64,000 bases of DNA. It comes from Bdellovibrionales bacterium GWA2_49_15 (lineage in GTDB: Bacteria; Bdellovibrionota; Bacteriovoracia; Bacteriovoracales; Bacteriovoracaceae). Under the pieces are notes generated by a model. That model saw nothing but the letters and a program-made list of their open reading frames with translations, ran no database searches and was not told the DNA's origin. The stretch covers positions 1 to 64,000 of the forward strand of contig MEPP01000031.1 in NCBI GenBank assembly GCA_001769855.1. The letters are read 5' to 3'. Below are positions 37,501 to 45,856 of this stretch, in pieces. Every line of letters starts with the position of its first letter. Position 1 is the stretch's first letter. The position numbers were made by a program, and so were the translations under genes.

Positions 37501-39913
37501 AAATTGTCGCCTCCTCATAGCGCGATTGCATTTTGCCATTAGGATCAATATATTCCATTTCAATGAGCAACTTTTGAAGGTAGTTCCTTTTCTGAAGATC
37601 GGGCACTTGGAATTGGATGCCCCCATTTTTGTCAGTGATAAGTTTTTTCTTTTCCAGTTGATAAGCGCTACTTTGCTGCTCAAGCAGGCTCAGATCGCCA
37701 TTCGACCAGACAAAATCCTCGGTTTCATAATATTTCTGCGAAACTTCTCCGTGAAGATTCAACTCTAAATCAGAGGCATTGCCCCCCGATAAATATTGGA
37801 AATTTCCGAGCAGTGTCCCGGGGTTATCAACTGTAAAAGTCGACATATTATCACGCCATTTATTCTTAACGTGCAAAAGTGGAACCTTAAAGGCCTGTAC
37901 TTCAAAGCCACCCACCCTTTCAGTTTCAATTTTTTCGTTTTTCTCGTTTCTTTTGACCAAGTCCAAAGTATAGCGGCCGAGCGGCGCTTCCTCATGGAGC
38001 TGAAAAGATGTCGAGGCGGTTCCGGATTTAGTCCATTTTATTTTTTCAAGCCATTCCTTGCCACTGCCATCGTGAGTAATCACGAGATCATCCAGGAGTG
38101 TCTTCGTGGGAAGGGCAAGTCCTGAAGATTTTGCGTCTCGTGCAAGAATTAAATAGCGCACACGGTCTTTTTGCTGATAGATCGGCCGATCAAAAATGGT
38201 ATGGTAACGGATCGATTTTGAATGATCATAATAGGGCAACTGAAAGCGCCACTGCTCGATCCCGCGATCCCACTGATTAAGAGCGAAGGACATGTCATCT
38301 TTGTACTCCGCCTTGGCCATCAGAAGTCCGTACTGACCGTAGTTTTGACTGGTACATTGATTGTAAAGATTCTTACTGATTTTGAATTGCGCGACACCGT
38401 CTGCATTGGTCTTGCCGGTGGCAAGCGCGGCACCTTGGCAGTTAAAAAGGGTGACCGTGGCCAGCGGAAGGGGTTTGCCTGTATCAAGCTGCGTAATCCA
38501 AACAAGGGCATTTTGCTCACCGGTCTTAAGATGGACGGCCATATTCGTGACCAGAATCATGGAACTTATATAAAAATTGCTACTGGAATTAAGCAGCGTC
38601 GCGCCTAACTTGGGTGACACCACCTCCACCACATAAAGACCTTTTTTTTCCAAGGGAAGTCCCAACAACTCTAAGTCGTTCTTGCCGACCACGGTTTTTA
38701 ACTTCTGAATTTGCAGTTCAATTTTTTTGTCGGCAAAAAAAGAAGTTCCGCGCAAATCTTTTTCGTATCGACGGTCCTGACGCTCATTGATTTCGGCCTG
38801 CCAGTTTAGAATATCAAGAACCGAGCTTTTCTTGAGGTTCCCCGTGTTGAGCTGCAGTGTCAAAGGTTGCTCTACATTGCGAATAGCGATTGGGACTGTT
38901 GGATTTTCATTCGCTTCAAGGATGCCGAAAGCACCGGGCAATTTGGCCAAAGGAGGAAGCTCTCCTATTTTCAGCTTTAGGGGAAATTTGCCTGCATTGG
39001 CCAGTGGTCTGCCATCTATATCGATCATTCCAACGGGAAGGGTGATCTCAATTTCCTGATCGGCCGGCAACGGTGCTTTAAACACCCCCCCCTCACGCAA
39101 CGATTCGCTGCTTTTCTCCAGATATTTTTTTTGACCATTCAGAGTATAGTAAATCCCGTCAAAATATTTTGCCTCGACATTTGAGTTAAAGCGCAAGTAT
39201 AGGTTGGCAAGAGGGATGCATGGCCCATCTTCCTTGGGGCGCTCACAGCTAACTGTCACTTGAAACTGATCGCGAATGATCCCGTCTTTTGTAAACCCGG
39301 CAGTCTGCCCCTTCGCCAGGTTGAGTTTGAATTTTTTGGCCGCGGGAAGTTTTTGTCTGGGTTTTACCCAAACGACGGGCCTGCTGTGGATGTAAGAATT
39401 TTGCTTCTTCAGGGCATCCAAGGTGACTTGGTCTTTTATAACATCAAATTCGATTTTTTCTTCAATTCCTTCGACTTGCAGAGTGAGCTCCTGCAGCAAC
39501 TTGGCCTCATTAAGAGGATAATCGGTATTTATATAAATTGGATCTTCTTCATGAAAATTATCAGATAGGCTCCATGGCCCCACTTCTAAAATTTTAATCT
39601 CCGGTGCTTTAAAGAAATAGCTGTTGCCTTTTAGACTGACCTGACAAGATTCACCGGGAAGAAGGGATGGGTCCAGAATGGCCTTAATGGTTCGACTGTT
39701 GAGCCATTCGGTTTTTAGTATATGATCCTGATCGCACTTTAATGTGATCAAAGTTTTGTCGACCTTTCCCCAGTCTTTTTCCGGCACGGTAAAGTTAAAG
39801 GAAAGCGCATGTGGCTCACCCCATTTGATGTCAGCATGAAACATTGCCTGGCCAGCATAGGCCACCGCATAAAATATAAAAATGCTTGTTAAAACTAGAA
39901 GTTTTTTTGACAT
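34553..39913 (-). CDS. Bacterial alpha-2-macroglobulin (YfhM type)
   Basis: 1786 residues, a large periplasmic protease trap. Signal peptide ends near VAYAG; there is no lipobox, unlike E. coli YfhM, so the protein would be soluble or otherwise held. Middle parts match the macroglobulin domains (YHTIFDRPIYQQKDRVRYLI near 595, AGALVQLEVYKHNY, VNIKLAPGEFDFK). The bait or ANA-like region around 1150-1180 includes HGGGGGR. The thioester motif is seen as CFEQ (Cys1357 to Gln1360) where CxEQ is expected. The C-terminal parts are receptor-like beta domains. AAGGA lies 7 bases before the ATG. It is followed by pbpC. Confidence 0.92.
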   Translation of the reverse strand: MSKKLLVLTSIFIFYAVAYAGQAMFHADIKWGEPHALSFNFTVPEKDWGKVDKTLITLKCDQDHILKTEWLNSRTIKAILDPSLLPGESCQVSLKGNSYFFKAPEIKILEVGPWSLSDNFHEEDPIYINTDYPLNEAKLLQELTLQVEGIEEKIEFDVIKDQVTLDALKKQNSYIHSRPVVWVKPRQKLPAAKKFKLNLAKGQTAGFTKDGIIRDQFQVTVSCERPKEDGPCIPLANLYLRFNSNVEAKYFDGIYYTLNGQKKYLEKSSESLREGGVFKAPLPADQEIEITLPVGMIDIDGRPLANAGKFPLKLKIGELPPLAKLPGAFGILEANENPTVPIAIRNVEQPLTLQLNTGNLKKSSVLDILNWQAEINERQDRRYEKDLRGTSFFADKKIELQIQKLKTVVGKNDLELLGLPLEKKGLYVVEVVSPKLGATLLNSSSNFYISSMILVTNMAVHLKTGEQNALVWITQLDTGKPLPLATVTLFNCQGAALATGKTNADGVAQFKISKNLYNQCTSQNYGQYGLLMAKAEYKDDMSFALNQWDRGIEQWRFQLPYYDHSKSIRYHTIFDRPIYQQKDRVRYLILARDAKSSGLALPTKTLLDDLVITHDGSGKEWLEKIKWTKSGTASTSFQLHEEAPLGRYTLDLVKRNEKNEKIETERVGGFEVQAFKVPLLHVKNKWRDNMSTFTVDNPGTLLGNFQYLSGGNASDLELNLHGEVSQKYYETEDFVWSNGDLSLLEQQSSAYQLEKKKLITDKNGGIQFQVPDLQKRNYLQKLLIEMEYIDPNGKMQSRYEEATIYPGTQIVGISTSLNLDDNINHAQLLKMKVQDLKQNAVAGALVQLEVYKHNYRSVRKKIIGGFYSYESFYEDVKADERCEGKTDAKGIFQCELAFKELGTYVFQASIKDGDGNLSVCHLVHSFYSDETWSPMEAHDRADLIPDKKEYSISDVAKLEFKIPFKEASVLLTKEREGIIDYQIINFSRANPFIELKLQEADAPNIYVGALAVRGREQSAQPTGQIDLGRPALRMGLTHLKVNNQKEISLAVIPEKDVYQVRDSVTVNIKLAPGEFDFKKTKIVMAVFDEGLLQLRPASSFEIKNAFKRGFSDTVDTASSIAQIIGKRHFGLKAKPHGGGGGRQLLRELFDTILFWNPEIAVSESGEARVQFKLNDSLTSFKIMVLAYTIDQFGVAEASIKSTQDILTFSGLSNVLRVGDQTFARYQLKNTTSKTYSLSAAYSNSVGGKVQAPVELAANESKSLAFPFVASDVPKIEHSLILREKTKVLDQLKNTQKILPLVRPYIKQADLVELKKELTVPASSPDSAHAGLKIDFSTTILGSAANLKDYMSEYIFECFEQRLAKAVVLSNHKLRNNLLKDLPTYLAENNLLRFYPMDVLEPSAWLTAHFLEITFWDHWSIPKTISDKMEQALAQIVEGKLPLKFVTPEDYEILKLKSMATLKLIKSAYFQSKWTSLLSTDFEKDTWETLESKWIIFGLSGKLTDARAALEAIKMRLTVKASAMEFSPRPEDQRGYYFSTPTTLYARFLLLQTVMPVEKEFKEFYLSNKSKLLRGFGLHKRYGHYGETLSNTFAFFVHKLIAREEKVVGKTLVNEKVITWGPESNPALAFGSEAQSKEIKFKHEGTGVIFPTISYLFWPDPKAAVSQGFAIRPPKLDQLFKQGETVELAWQLHSSQNSRPVALVIPVSPGASVLNVAVKGRSYLAFREIDNHEVRLYFDDFLKGEAEVTLKVRFDQPGTYQVPGAAMEEMYSPDRRGQAAYATWEIR

Positions 39914-39998
39914 GAAAAGATCCTTTTGAGCGAGGGTAGATTAGTTTATGAGCTTGCCACTTTGATGTCTATAGCGTCTGTCTCTTAATCGCTAATTC

Positions 39999-40706
39999 TT
40001 AAAATTTAGCCACGAGCGCCGTGGTCAGAAGAGTATCTGTCTTATGAAAGATACCAGGCGCTGGAAGGTTATCATACCGAAGTAGAAAGCCGCTTTTTAG
40101 AGAAAAGATATTCGTGAGCAAGACAGAGAGAGAAAGCTCGGTATTGAATTGATAATCGGTACTATTGGTAAAGTTTGGCAAATACTCGAGCCAGTACTTA
40201 GTGGAAAAGTTAACATTCCATTGTCGATCAATTTCGCTATAGGCACGGCCGTAGTTTTGAGATATTTTTGTGCCATCTAAACGCTCTTCCTGCATATAGC
40301 GATAGCCAAGCTCAGCCGACCATTTGGTCTTCTCCGTTTTGGTGATGGCATATTTGCCGCCCACATCGGTGATTAACCGCTGATAAATTCCAGCAAATTT
40401 ATCTTTTTCAAATGTTTCCGTGATAAAAAGAGAGAAGCGCTCATCCAGCGCCCGCTCAAAACGCAAATTGGCATTAAAATATCTTGCCGATTCCACACTA
40501 TTTGCGAAGGCATTTAGATAGCGCGCATTGAAAATGAAATTATTTTTCTCCCACGGATAGCTATTCATTTGCTTGAAATTATAAGTTTGAGTTTTAGTAT
40601 TGCCATTTGCGGCAGCAATGCCCAGCTCTGACTCATTCTTAAGCTGTGCAAAAATCGGGGTAGAACATAGGGCGGTCAAAAAAATAAATAGAAAAATATA
40701 TTTCAT
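39999..40706 (-). CDS. DUF481-family outer-membrane barrel
   Basis: 235 residues with a signal peptide ending STPIFAQ. The first mature strand ESELGIAAANGNTKTQTYN is the DUF481 (YdiY-like) signature, in which a salt-induced or induced outer-membrane barrel is formed. About twelve strands with aromatic belts follow (NFIFNARYLNAF, AELGYRYMQEE, TKYWLEYLPNF), and the terminal residues ALVAKF end in Phe as needed for BamA insertion. The role in this organism is unknown. It is on the same strand as, and 85 bases from, the alpha-2-macroglobulin gene. Confidence 0.85.
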   Translation of the reverse strand: MKYIFLFIFLTALCSTPIFAQLKNESELGIAAANGNTKTQTYNFKQMNSYPWEKNNFIFNARYLNAFANSVESARYFNANLRFERALDERFSLFITETFEKDKFAGIYQRLITDVGGKYAITKTEKTKWSAELGYRYMQEERLDGTKISQNYGRAYSEIDRQWNVNFSTKYWLEYLPNFTNSTDYQFNTELSLSVLLTNIFSLKSGFLLRYDNLPAPGIFHKTDTLLTTALVAKF

Positions 40707-40822
40707 AGATGTTCACATTATCGCGAGACAATTGCTTATTAAAAAACATTGCTCATTATTCTTGATGACTATAGGTATCTTCTGATTTATATCTTTCGAG
40801 ATATTTTAAACCAAGGTGTCTT

Positions 40823-41188
40823 ATGGATAATCGCTATATTCTACCTATTATCTTTGTGCTTTTTTTGGCCTTTAAGTTTTACAAACTGTTATCCGCTAAA
40901 AAGAAAGTTCCACTCCTCTTAAAGGAGGGTGGGATCATCGTGGATGTCAGGACTACGAGTGAGTTTAAATCCGGTGCCAATCCCTTAAGTGTGAATATAC
41001 CGCACACTGAATTGGCGGCACGGCTGCATGAATTGGATAAAAATAAACCTGTCATTCTTTGTTGCGCCTCCGGAGCGCGAAGCAGTTTGGCTGCGCGAAT
41101 TTTAAAAAAGAATGGCTTTACCAATGTCTTCAATGCCGGCGCATGGAGGAATACTTTGCTCAAATCTAGTGCGCGGTCAAACCCATAA
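40823..41188 (+). CDS. Membrane-anchored rhodanese-like protein
   Basis: 121 residues with one N-terminal transmembrane helix (about 5-22) and a single rhodanese domain. Sequence marks are IIVDVRTTSEFKSGANPLSVNIPH and the active-site loop VILCCASGARSS, where the first or second Cys carries the persulfide. These proteins move sulfur or sense redox state. AAGGTG precedes the ATG. The 3' end overlaps the convergent coiled-coil gene by 23 bases. Confidence 0.85.
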   Translation: MDNRYILPIIFVLFLAFKFYKLLSAKKKVPLLLKEGGIIVDVRTTSEFKSGANPLSVNIPHTELAARLHELDKNKPVILCCASGARSSLAARILKKNGFTNVFNAGAWRNTLLKSSARSNP

Positions 41189-44100
41189 TACTTTCATATA
41201 CCAGGTCTTCCGCATAATAAACTTGTACCTTGAGCTTCAGAGACTTCTTTTTCGCTTTGTCCTTAAATTGGTAGGACAGCTTGACCACGACTTTTTCGCC
41301 TCTGCTAACGGGGTCCGTATTTACTTCGGCCCGCACGATATTGACCAGCCTCGCCGCCTCTGAGTCTTCGGCCACAAGTTTTACCCGATAGCCTGACGGC
41401 ACATTATCGCGCAGTCCGGTCAGGACTGTTTCAACTTCATGGGTTCGATATTTCCACTTAAAGGGCCAAAAACCCCAGTCGCGCCACTTTGGCTTGGCAT
41501 CAAAATTCAAGACGGCACTGATCCCAGGGTTAACCCTCACTACGCCCTCATAAACGATGGGCAGGCGCAACTCTTTGGTCACTCCGTCACTTGGAACAAT
41601 CACCTGTCCTTTCAACCAAAATTTATCACCCGGAACTGCATCCTCGACAATTTTTGCCGCCAAGATATCGCGCAGTTCGATCACGTGTTGCGCAGGCAGT
41701 TCTCGCAGCTCACGGGTCTGAGTCCGCATTTCAATGTTGGCACTTTTCTCCGTAATCGCAAGACGGCCCGAGGCGGAGGCCAGTACCAGCTCGCCCGCAT
41801 TGTATAAATTGAGACCAAGGGCCAGCTCGGCGCCCTGAATTGGGCCTCTGGCATCATTTGAGATTATTAAGGCACTGTTGTCAGACATGAGACGAATGAG
41901 CGCATGGGTTTTGGCATAACTTTGGGCCGCTGCACGGCCCTTAGCAAAGGCCCGGGTTTCTGCATCCGGAAGTGTTTCAGCAAAACCAAGCCGCCGTCCA
42001 TCGGCTTCCCCTTTGGCGCGAATTTCTCTCACGCCACGTGCTCGAGCTTCGGCGTAAACCACGACTCTGGCCTCTTCTTTCGAAGCCAAAAAAAGATTAT
42101 TTTTATTTTTGGAAAAATTATCAGCATAATGCCTTTTCCATTCGTCAGGATAAAGACGCGTAAAATGCTGCCAGTGGGAATTTTCCGCTCCCTGCTTAAA
42201 CCCGCGCCCATAAGAATCTTCGCAGGCACGTAGAAAATCGGCAATTTTTTTATAAACGCCACTACAATCTCGCCCGCTCAGATCCAGTGGAATACTTCCA
42301 GCACCTTGATAGGCCACAGCACTATCCGAGAAGTTCTCGCTCGGATCGCGATAGCGCACAATATCCCGCTGAATTTTAGTAACCGCATGATTAATGGCCG
42401 ACACGATGGCTTGAGCGTCGGCGATCTCTTCCTGTGACAATTCTGTGTCATCGCTATTTTTGACCAACTCTTTTTCAAGAAATTTCTTGAGATTCCCTTT
42501 CACGATAACGGCTTCTGCTGTGCCATTGCTTAATACCGTGCGGGCCCTCGGAACTGTGGCGATAATTTCTTTCATGCGATCAGCATATCCCAAGGGAACA
42601 TGGGTGCGCTCTGCTTGTGCCTCTGCAACCTGCCGACCGAGCTCGAAACCTACGGCATAGGCTTCATCGTAATCAACTTTTGAATTCAGACCGTCAGCGT
42701 AACCAGTCTCATCCCCGACTAATTTTCCTCGCAAAAGCCCGCGCCAACGTCCGTCTAACTCTGCGGCAATTAAACCGTACCTAAGTCCATTTATTTCACC
42801 CAAGCGCCGCGCTTCAGCTTCGCCTAACGGTTTGCCTTTGCCGCTTCCAACCGGATTCCCTTGCCCAAAACCTAGACTCCGGGCCTTTGTAAGATATAGC
42901 ACGTAGAGGTTATAGCGTTCCTGATAGTCCGCCAATTTTTCGGCCGTGATCCGCTCGGCTGCCTTCGCCACCTGATCCGCATCGGTAAAAATTTTCTGTA
43001 GCTGTTGCAATTCATTACGAAAGGCGGTTAATTCCCGTTCGCGCATCGCGATTAAATTTTGATATTGCGAAATATTCTGCCGCGCTATTCTGATCACGTC
43101 CTCAAACTCGACAATCGCTGACTCACGCTCTGAGAGTTCTTTAATCAACTGTGCTCTGTGTGTTTCCACTTCACGACGAACTCTTTCATTTTGCTCCAAA
43201 AGAGCAAGCAGACGTGACTGTTCAACTTCAAGACCGCGCACGCTTTGCTGAAACTGCGCCACTCTCTGCTCGACTTGTACCACCTGCGCCCGAGCGCTCT
43301 GCACGGCCGAGGCATATTGTCCTACCTGGCGTTGCAACTCGCGCACTTGATTCTGTAATTGAATCACAAGCTCGCGCATTTGCCCGAGCCGAACTTCCAT
43401 CTGCCGAGCGCGCGCTTCCGCCTGTGCAATAGAGCGCCCCATTTCTCGCATGCGCTCCTCCGTTTGCCCTACCGCTTGAGCGGCCCTTTGCGACTCAGCT
43501 TCTAGCTGTTGCAAGCGTCGACCACTTTCCTGCACTTCCCGCGCCACACTTTCCCTTCGCACTTCCCCGTCCCGCATATTCTGTTCAGCGCGAGTCACTT
43601 CGGCCTGCCCGCGCGCCACATTTTGCTGAGCACGAACGATGGCATTATTGGCTTCCACCAGATTTCGTTCCACCTGCTGCAGCTCTGTCCTTAAGGTTTG
43701 TCGCCTGGTCTCAATTTCAAGTTTTTGTCCCTCAAGTCGGGAACGCTCTGACCCTAAATTGTTAAGCTCATGTTGAACTCCGGCGAGCAGCTTATTGGCT
43801 TCCCCATGGGCCTCCCGTTTTGCCGCCAGTCCGTCTCTCAAGGCGCGAAGCTCGGCCTGTAATCGCTCGTTTTCAGCGCGCAGGGCCCGGATCTTGGCCT
43901 GGACTTCGGGAGTTTGCTCCCCGAGCGCCAGCTCCTTGATCATTTCGGCATTTTTTTTCATGGCCGCCGAGATGGGTTCCATCGCTGTTTGCCCCGCACG
44001 AATTTCCGCCGCCAGACGCCCGATCTGGGACTGAAGCTCTCTTTCCCGCGCTTGTAACGAACGCTCCCGCTCAGGCAGACGGGCCAGGGTTTCGGAAATT

Positions 44101-45014
44101 TGCCTGATCTCCCCCTCGAGCGCGGTTAGCTGACTGCTGAGAGTTTGCTTTTGTCGCTCCAGCTCTGCCAGCTGATTTAGCGCTTGCTGGAGCGCCTGCT
44201 TTGAAGCTTCCAACCCCTGGCGGACGCGCTCCAAGGCCTCTCTCTGGGGTGCGATTTCCAGCTCGATTTGGCGCAATCGCGCCTCATTTTGAGCGTGGAC
44301 CTGACGCTGCTGCTGAAGGGCCATTTTGAGTTGGCGATCCTGCTCGCGCAGCCCATTCAAAGTATTTTCCAACACCGTCCGCTCGCGCGCCAGCTGCTCC
44401 ATCTCACGCAGCAACTGCTGACGATCTGAAATTGCACCGGCCTCCTCCTTGCGCGTTTGCACTAGCTGCCCCTCTTTGGCCTTAAGCTCCCCTTGCGCCA
44501 AGGCCTGGGCCCGCTCCACCTGGCGCAGCTCTTCACGCCTTTGCTCTAATTCCATGATTTCACGTTGAAGCTTCAGGTTTTCGGCCTGAAGCCGGGCACT
44601 GATCTCGCGCTCGCTATTTTGTAAGCGGCGGCGTTCTTCCGCCAGACTGCCTAAACGGTCCTCCGCCCGAGGGATTTCTTCCCTAAGTCGCTGCATTTGA
44701 CTGCGATGATTGGCAATCTCCCTGTCCGAGTTGGCAATGCTTTGCTGATTACTTTGTATCGCCTCACGATGGGTGCGCAGTTCTTCCTCATGATGACTGA
44801 TCTGACCTTCTTTTTCGCGAACATTGGCCAAGGCCTCATTGGCATTTTCCCGTTTTTCATCGGAAATGGCCTTGGCTGCCATATAGCGCTGCGAATAGGT
44901 GTCTTTATCAATCTCATCAGGCAGGGCACCAAAGGCCTTGCTGAAAAGTAAAAGCGCCAGGCCAACCATCGCCAAAATAAAGAATTGCACGCGCAAATTT
45001 GCCATCGCCGACAT
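41166..45014 (-). CDS. Giant coiled-coil envelope protein with deca-GX3-type motif
   Basis: Start at the ATG 45012-45014, preceded by AAGGAG with 6 spacer bases. 1282 residues. A hydrophobic segment (about 7-30) acts as signal or anchor. Residues about 40-690 are one long coiled coil very rich in Gln, Glu, Arg and Ala. At about 735-775 a helix has a small residue every fourth position ten times in a row (GEINGLRYG, then GRWRGLLRGKLVG, then DETGYADG). A second such region, weaker, lies near 1010-1030 (GEADGRRLG). The last 200 residues are beta rich. It may span the periplasm as a scaffold (inference). Family not recognised. Confidence 0.75.
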   Translation of the reverse strand: MSAMANLRVQFFILAMVGLALLLFSKAFGALPDEIDKDTYSQRYMAAKAISDEKRENANEALANVREKEGQISHHEEELRTHREAIQSNQQSIANSDREIANHRSQMQRLREEIPRAEDRLGSLAEERRRLQNSEREISARLQAENLKLQREIMELEQRREELRQVERAQALAQGELKAKEGQLVQTRKEEAGAISDRQQLLREMEQLARERTVLENTLNGLREQDRQLKMALQQQRQVHAQNEARLRQIELEIAPQREALERVRQGLEASKQALQQALNQLAELERQKQTLSSQLTALEGEIRQISETLARLPERERSLQARERELQSQIGRLAAEIRAGQTAMEPISAAMKKNAEMIKELALGEQTPEVQAKIRALRAENERLQAELRALRDGLAAKREAHGEANKLLAGVQHELNNLGSERSRLEGQKLEIETRRQTLRTELQQVERNLVEANNAIVRAQQNVARGQAEVTRAEQNMRDGEVRRESVAREVQESGRRLQQLEAESQRAAQAVGQTEERMREMGRSIAQAEARARQMEVRLGQMRELVIQLQNQVRELQRQVGQYASAVQSARAQVVQVEQRVAQFQQSVRGLEVEQSRLLALLEQNERVRREVETHRAQLIKELSERESAIVEFEDVIRIARQNISQYQNLIAMRERELTAFRNELQQLQKIFTDADQVAKAAERITAEKLADYQERYNLYVLYLTKARSLGFGQGNPVGSGKGKPLGEAEARRLGEINGLRYGLIAAELDGRWRGLLRGKLVGDETGYADGLNSKVDYDEAYAVGFELGRQVAEAQAERTHVPLGYADRMKEIIATVPRARTVLSNGTAEAVIVKGNLKKFLEKELVKNSDDTELSQEEIADAQAIVSAINHAVTKIQRDIVRYRDPSENFSDSAVAYQGAGSIPLDLSGRDCSGVYKKIADFLRACEDSYGRGFKQGAENSHWQHFTRLYPDEWKRHYADNFSKNKNNLFLASKEEARVVVYAEARARGVREIRAKGEADGRRLGFAETLPDAETRAFAKGRAAAQSYAKTHALIRLMSDNSALIISNDARGPIQGAELALGLNLYNAGELVLASASGRLAITEKSANIEMRTQTRELRELPAQHVIELRDILAAKIVEDAVPGDKFWLKGQVIVPSDGVTKELRLPIVYEGVVRVNPGISAVLNFDAKPKWRDWGFWPFKWKYRTHEVETVLTGLRDNVPSGYRVKLVAEDSEAARLVNIVRAEVNTDPVSRGEKVVVKLSYQFKDKAKKKSLKLKVQVYYAEDLVYESIMGLTAH

Positions 45015-45137
45015 AGATAACTCCTTCATCATTTAAGCTTAGCTAAAATGCCCACTCAAGCGTCAATCGTAAAGAACTTTACTGACAGTAGAGTCAGAAA
45101 CTGCGCCACGTGGAGCCAAGGAGGAATAATGCTTACA

Positions 45138-45800
45138 TTATTGGACGAGGGAAAAACGCGGGTCAAGTGAGTGCTCAATATCCTTAATTACACCATCGCT
45201 CTCATGCAAATCTCTTTTGGTATATCCAATCGTAATATGGGGATAGAAATGTTCGGGCCCGAAAGCCTTGGGATCACCACCCTTGGCCACGAAGGCCTTA
45301 TGAATCTCACGACGAAGTTGCAAAAGATCGCCAGATCGAACAATCAAAAAGAGCGTTTCTAAAGGACGCGGACTTGAGGCAATCTTGCCGCTGCCAATCG
45401 CAAGAATATCAAATCGTGCGTTCTGAATTTCCATGTCCCTGGCGATTTGATTGATCTCCTTCATACTCAACTTACTTTTCAATGATTGGGAATACTCCGG
45501 AGGGGTTATGACGGTAATATGCGCCTCACCTCGGCTGATCAAGGTAGGATAGACTGCCGGTGTGATTTGCGAGAAAACTTCCGCCACTGGTGCGTATCGC
45601 ACATTCATGACCAAATATGAATCCATGGGCCCGGGGCCTTCGAAGGTATTAAACGGCAAGTTCTGGTTGCGATAAACTTCCTGAGACAAAGTTATCAAGA
45701 TTCTTTGGGCAGTTATGCCAGGTGGCTGAGAGGCACAAGCCACGATCGCTGGTAATAACCAAAGAAGTAAAAAAAACGCAAAGATCTTTCTCGTGGCCAC
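45138..45800 (-). CDS. Lipoprotein with 2H phosphoesterase-like domain
   Basis: GTG start at 45798-45800, with GGGG 7 bases upstream; the longer frame reaching 45914 lacks a signal at its N-terminus. The 220-residue product begins VATRKIFAFFLLLWLLPAI and has a lipobox IVAC (Cys20 or so). Two HxT motifs, EAHITVITPPE (near residue 95) and FYPHITIGYTK (near 190), are the defining pair of the 2H phosphoesterase / RNA ligase-like superfamily, which opens cyclic phosphates or acts on RNA ends. Such enzymes are normally cytoplasmic; lipidation and export here is unusual. Substrate unknown. Confidence 0.7.
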   Translation of the reverse strand: MATRKIFAFFLLLWLLPAIVACASQPPGITAQRILITLSQEVYRNQNLPFNTFEGPGPMDSYLVMNVRYAPVAEVFSQITPAVYPTLISRGEAHITVITPPEYSQSLKSKLSMKEINQIARDMEIQNARFDILAIGSGKIASSPRPLETLFLIVRSGDLLQLRREIHKAFVAKGGDPKAFGPEHFYPHITIGYTKRDLHESDGVIKDIEHSLDPRFSLVQ

Positions 45801-45856
45801 GGTTGAACCCCTTTGCGGGGAAAAGTAACCGTTCCTATTCGGTCTGTTAGGCCAGA

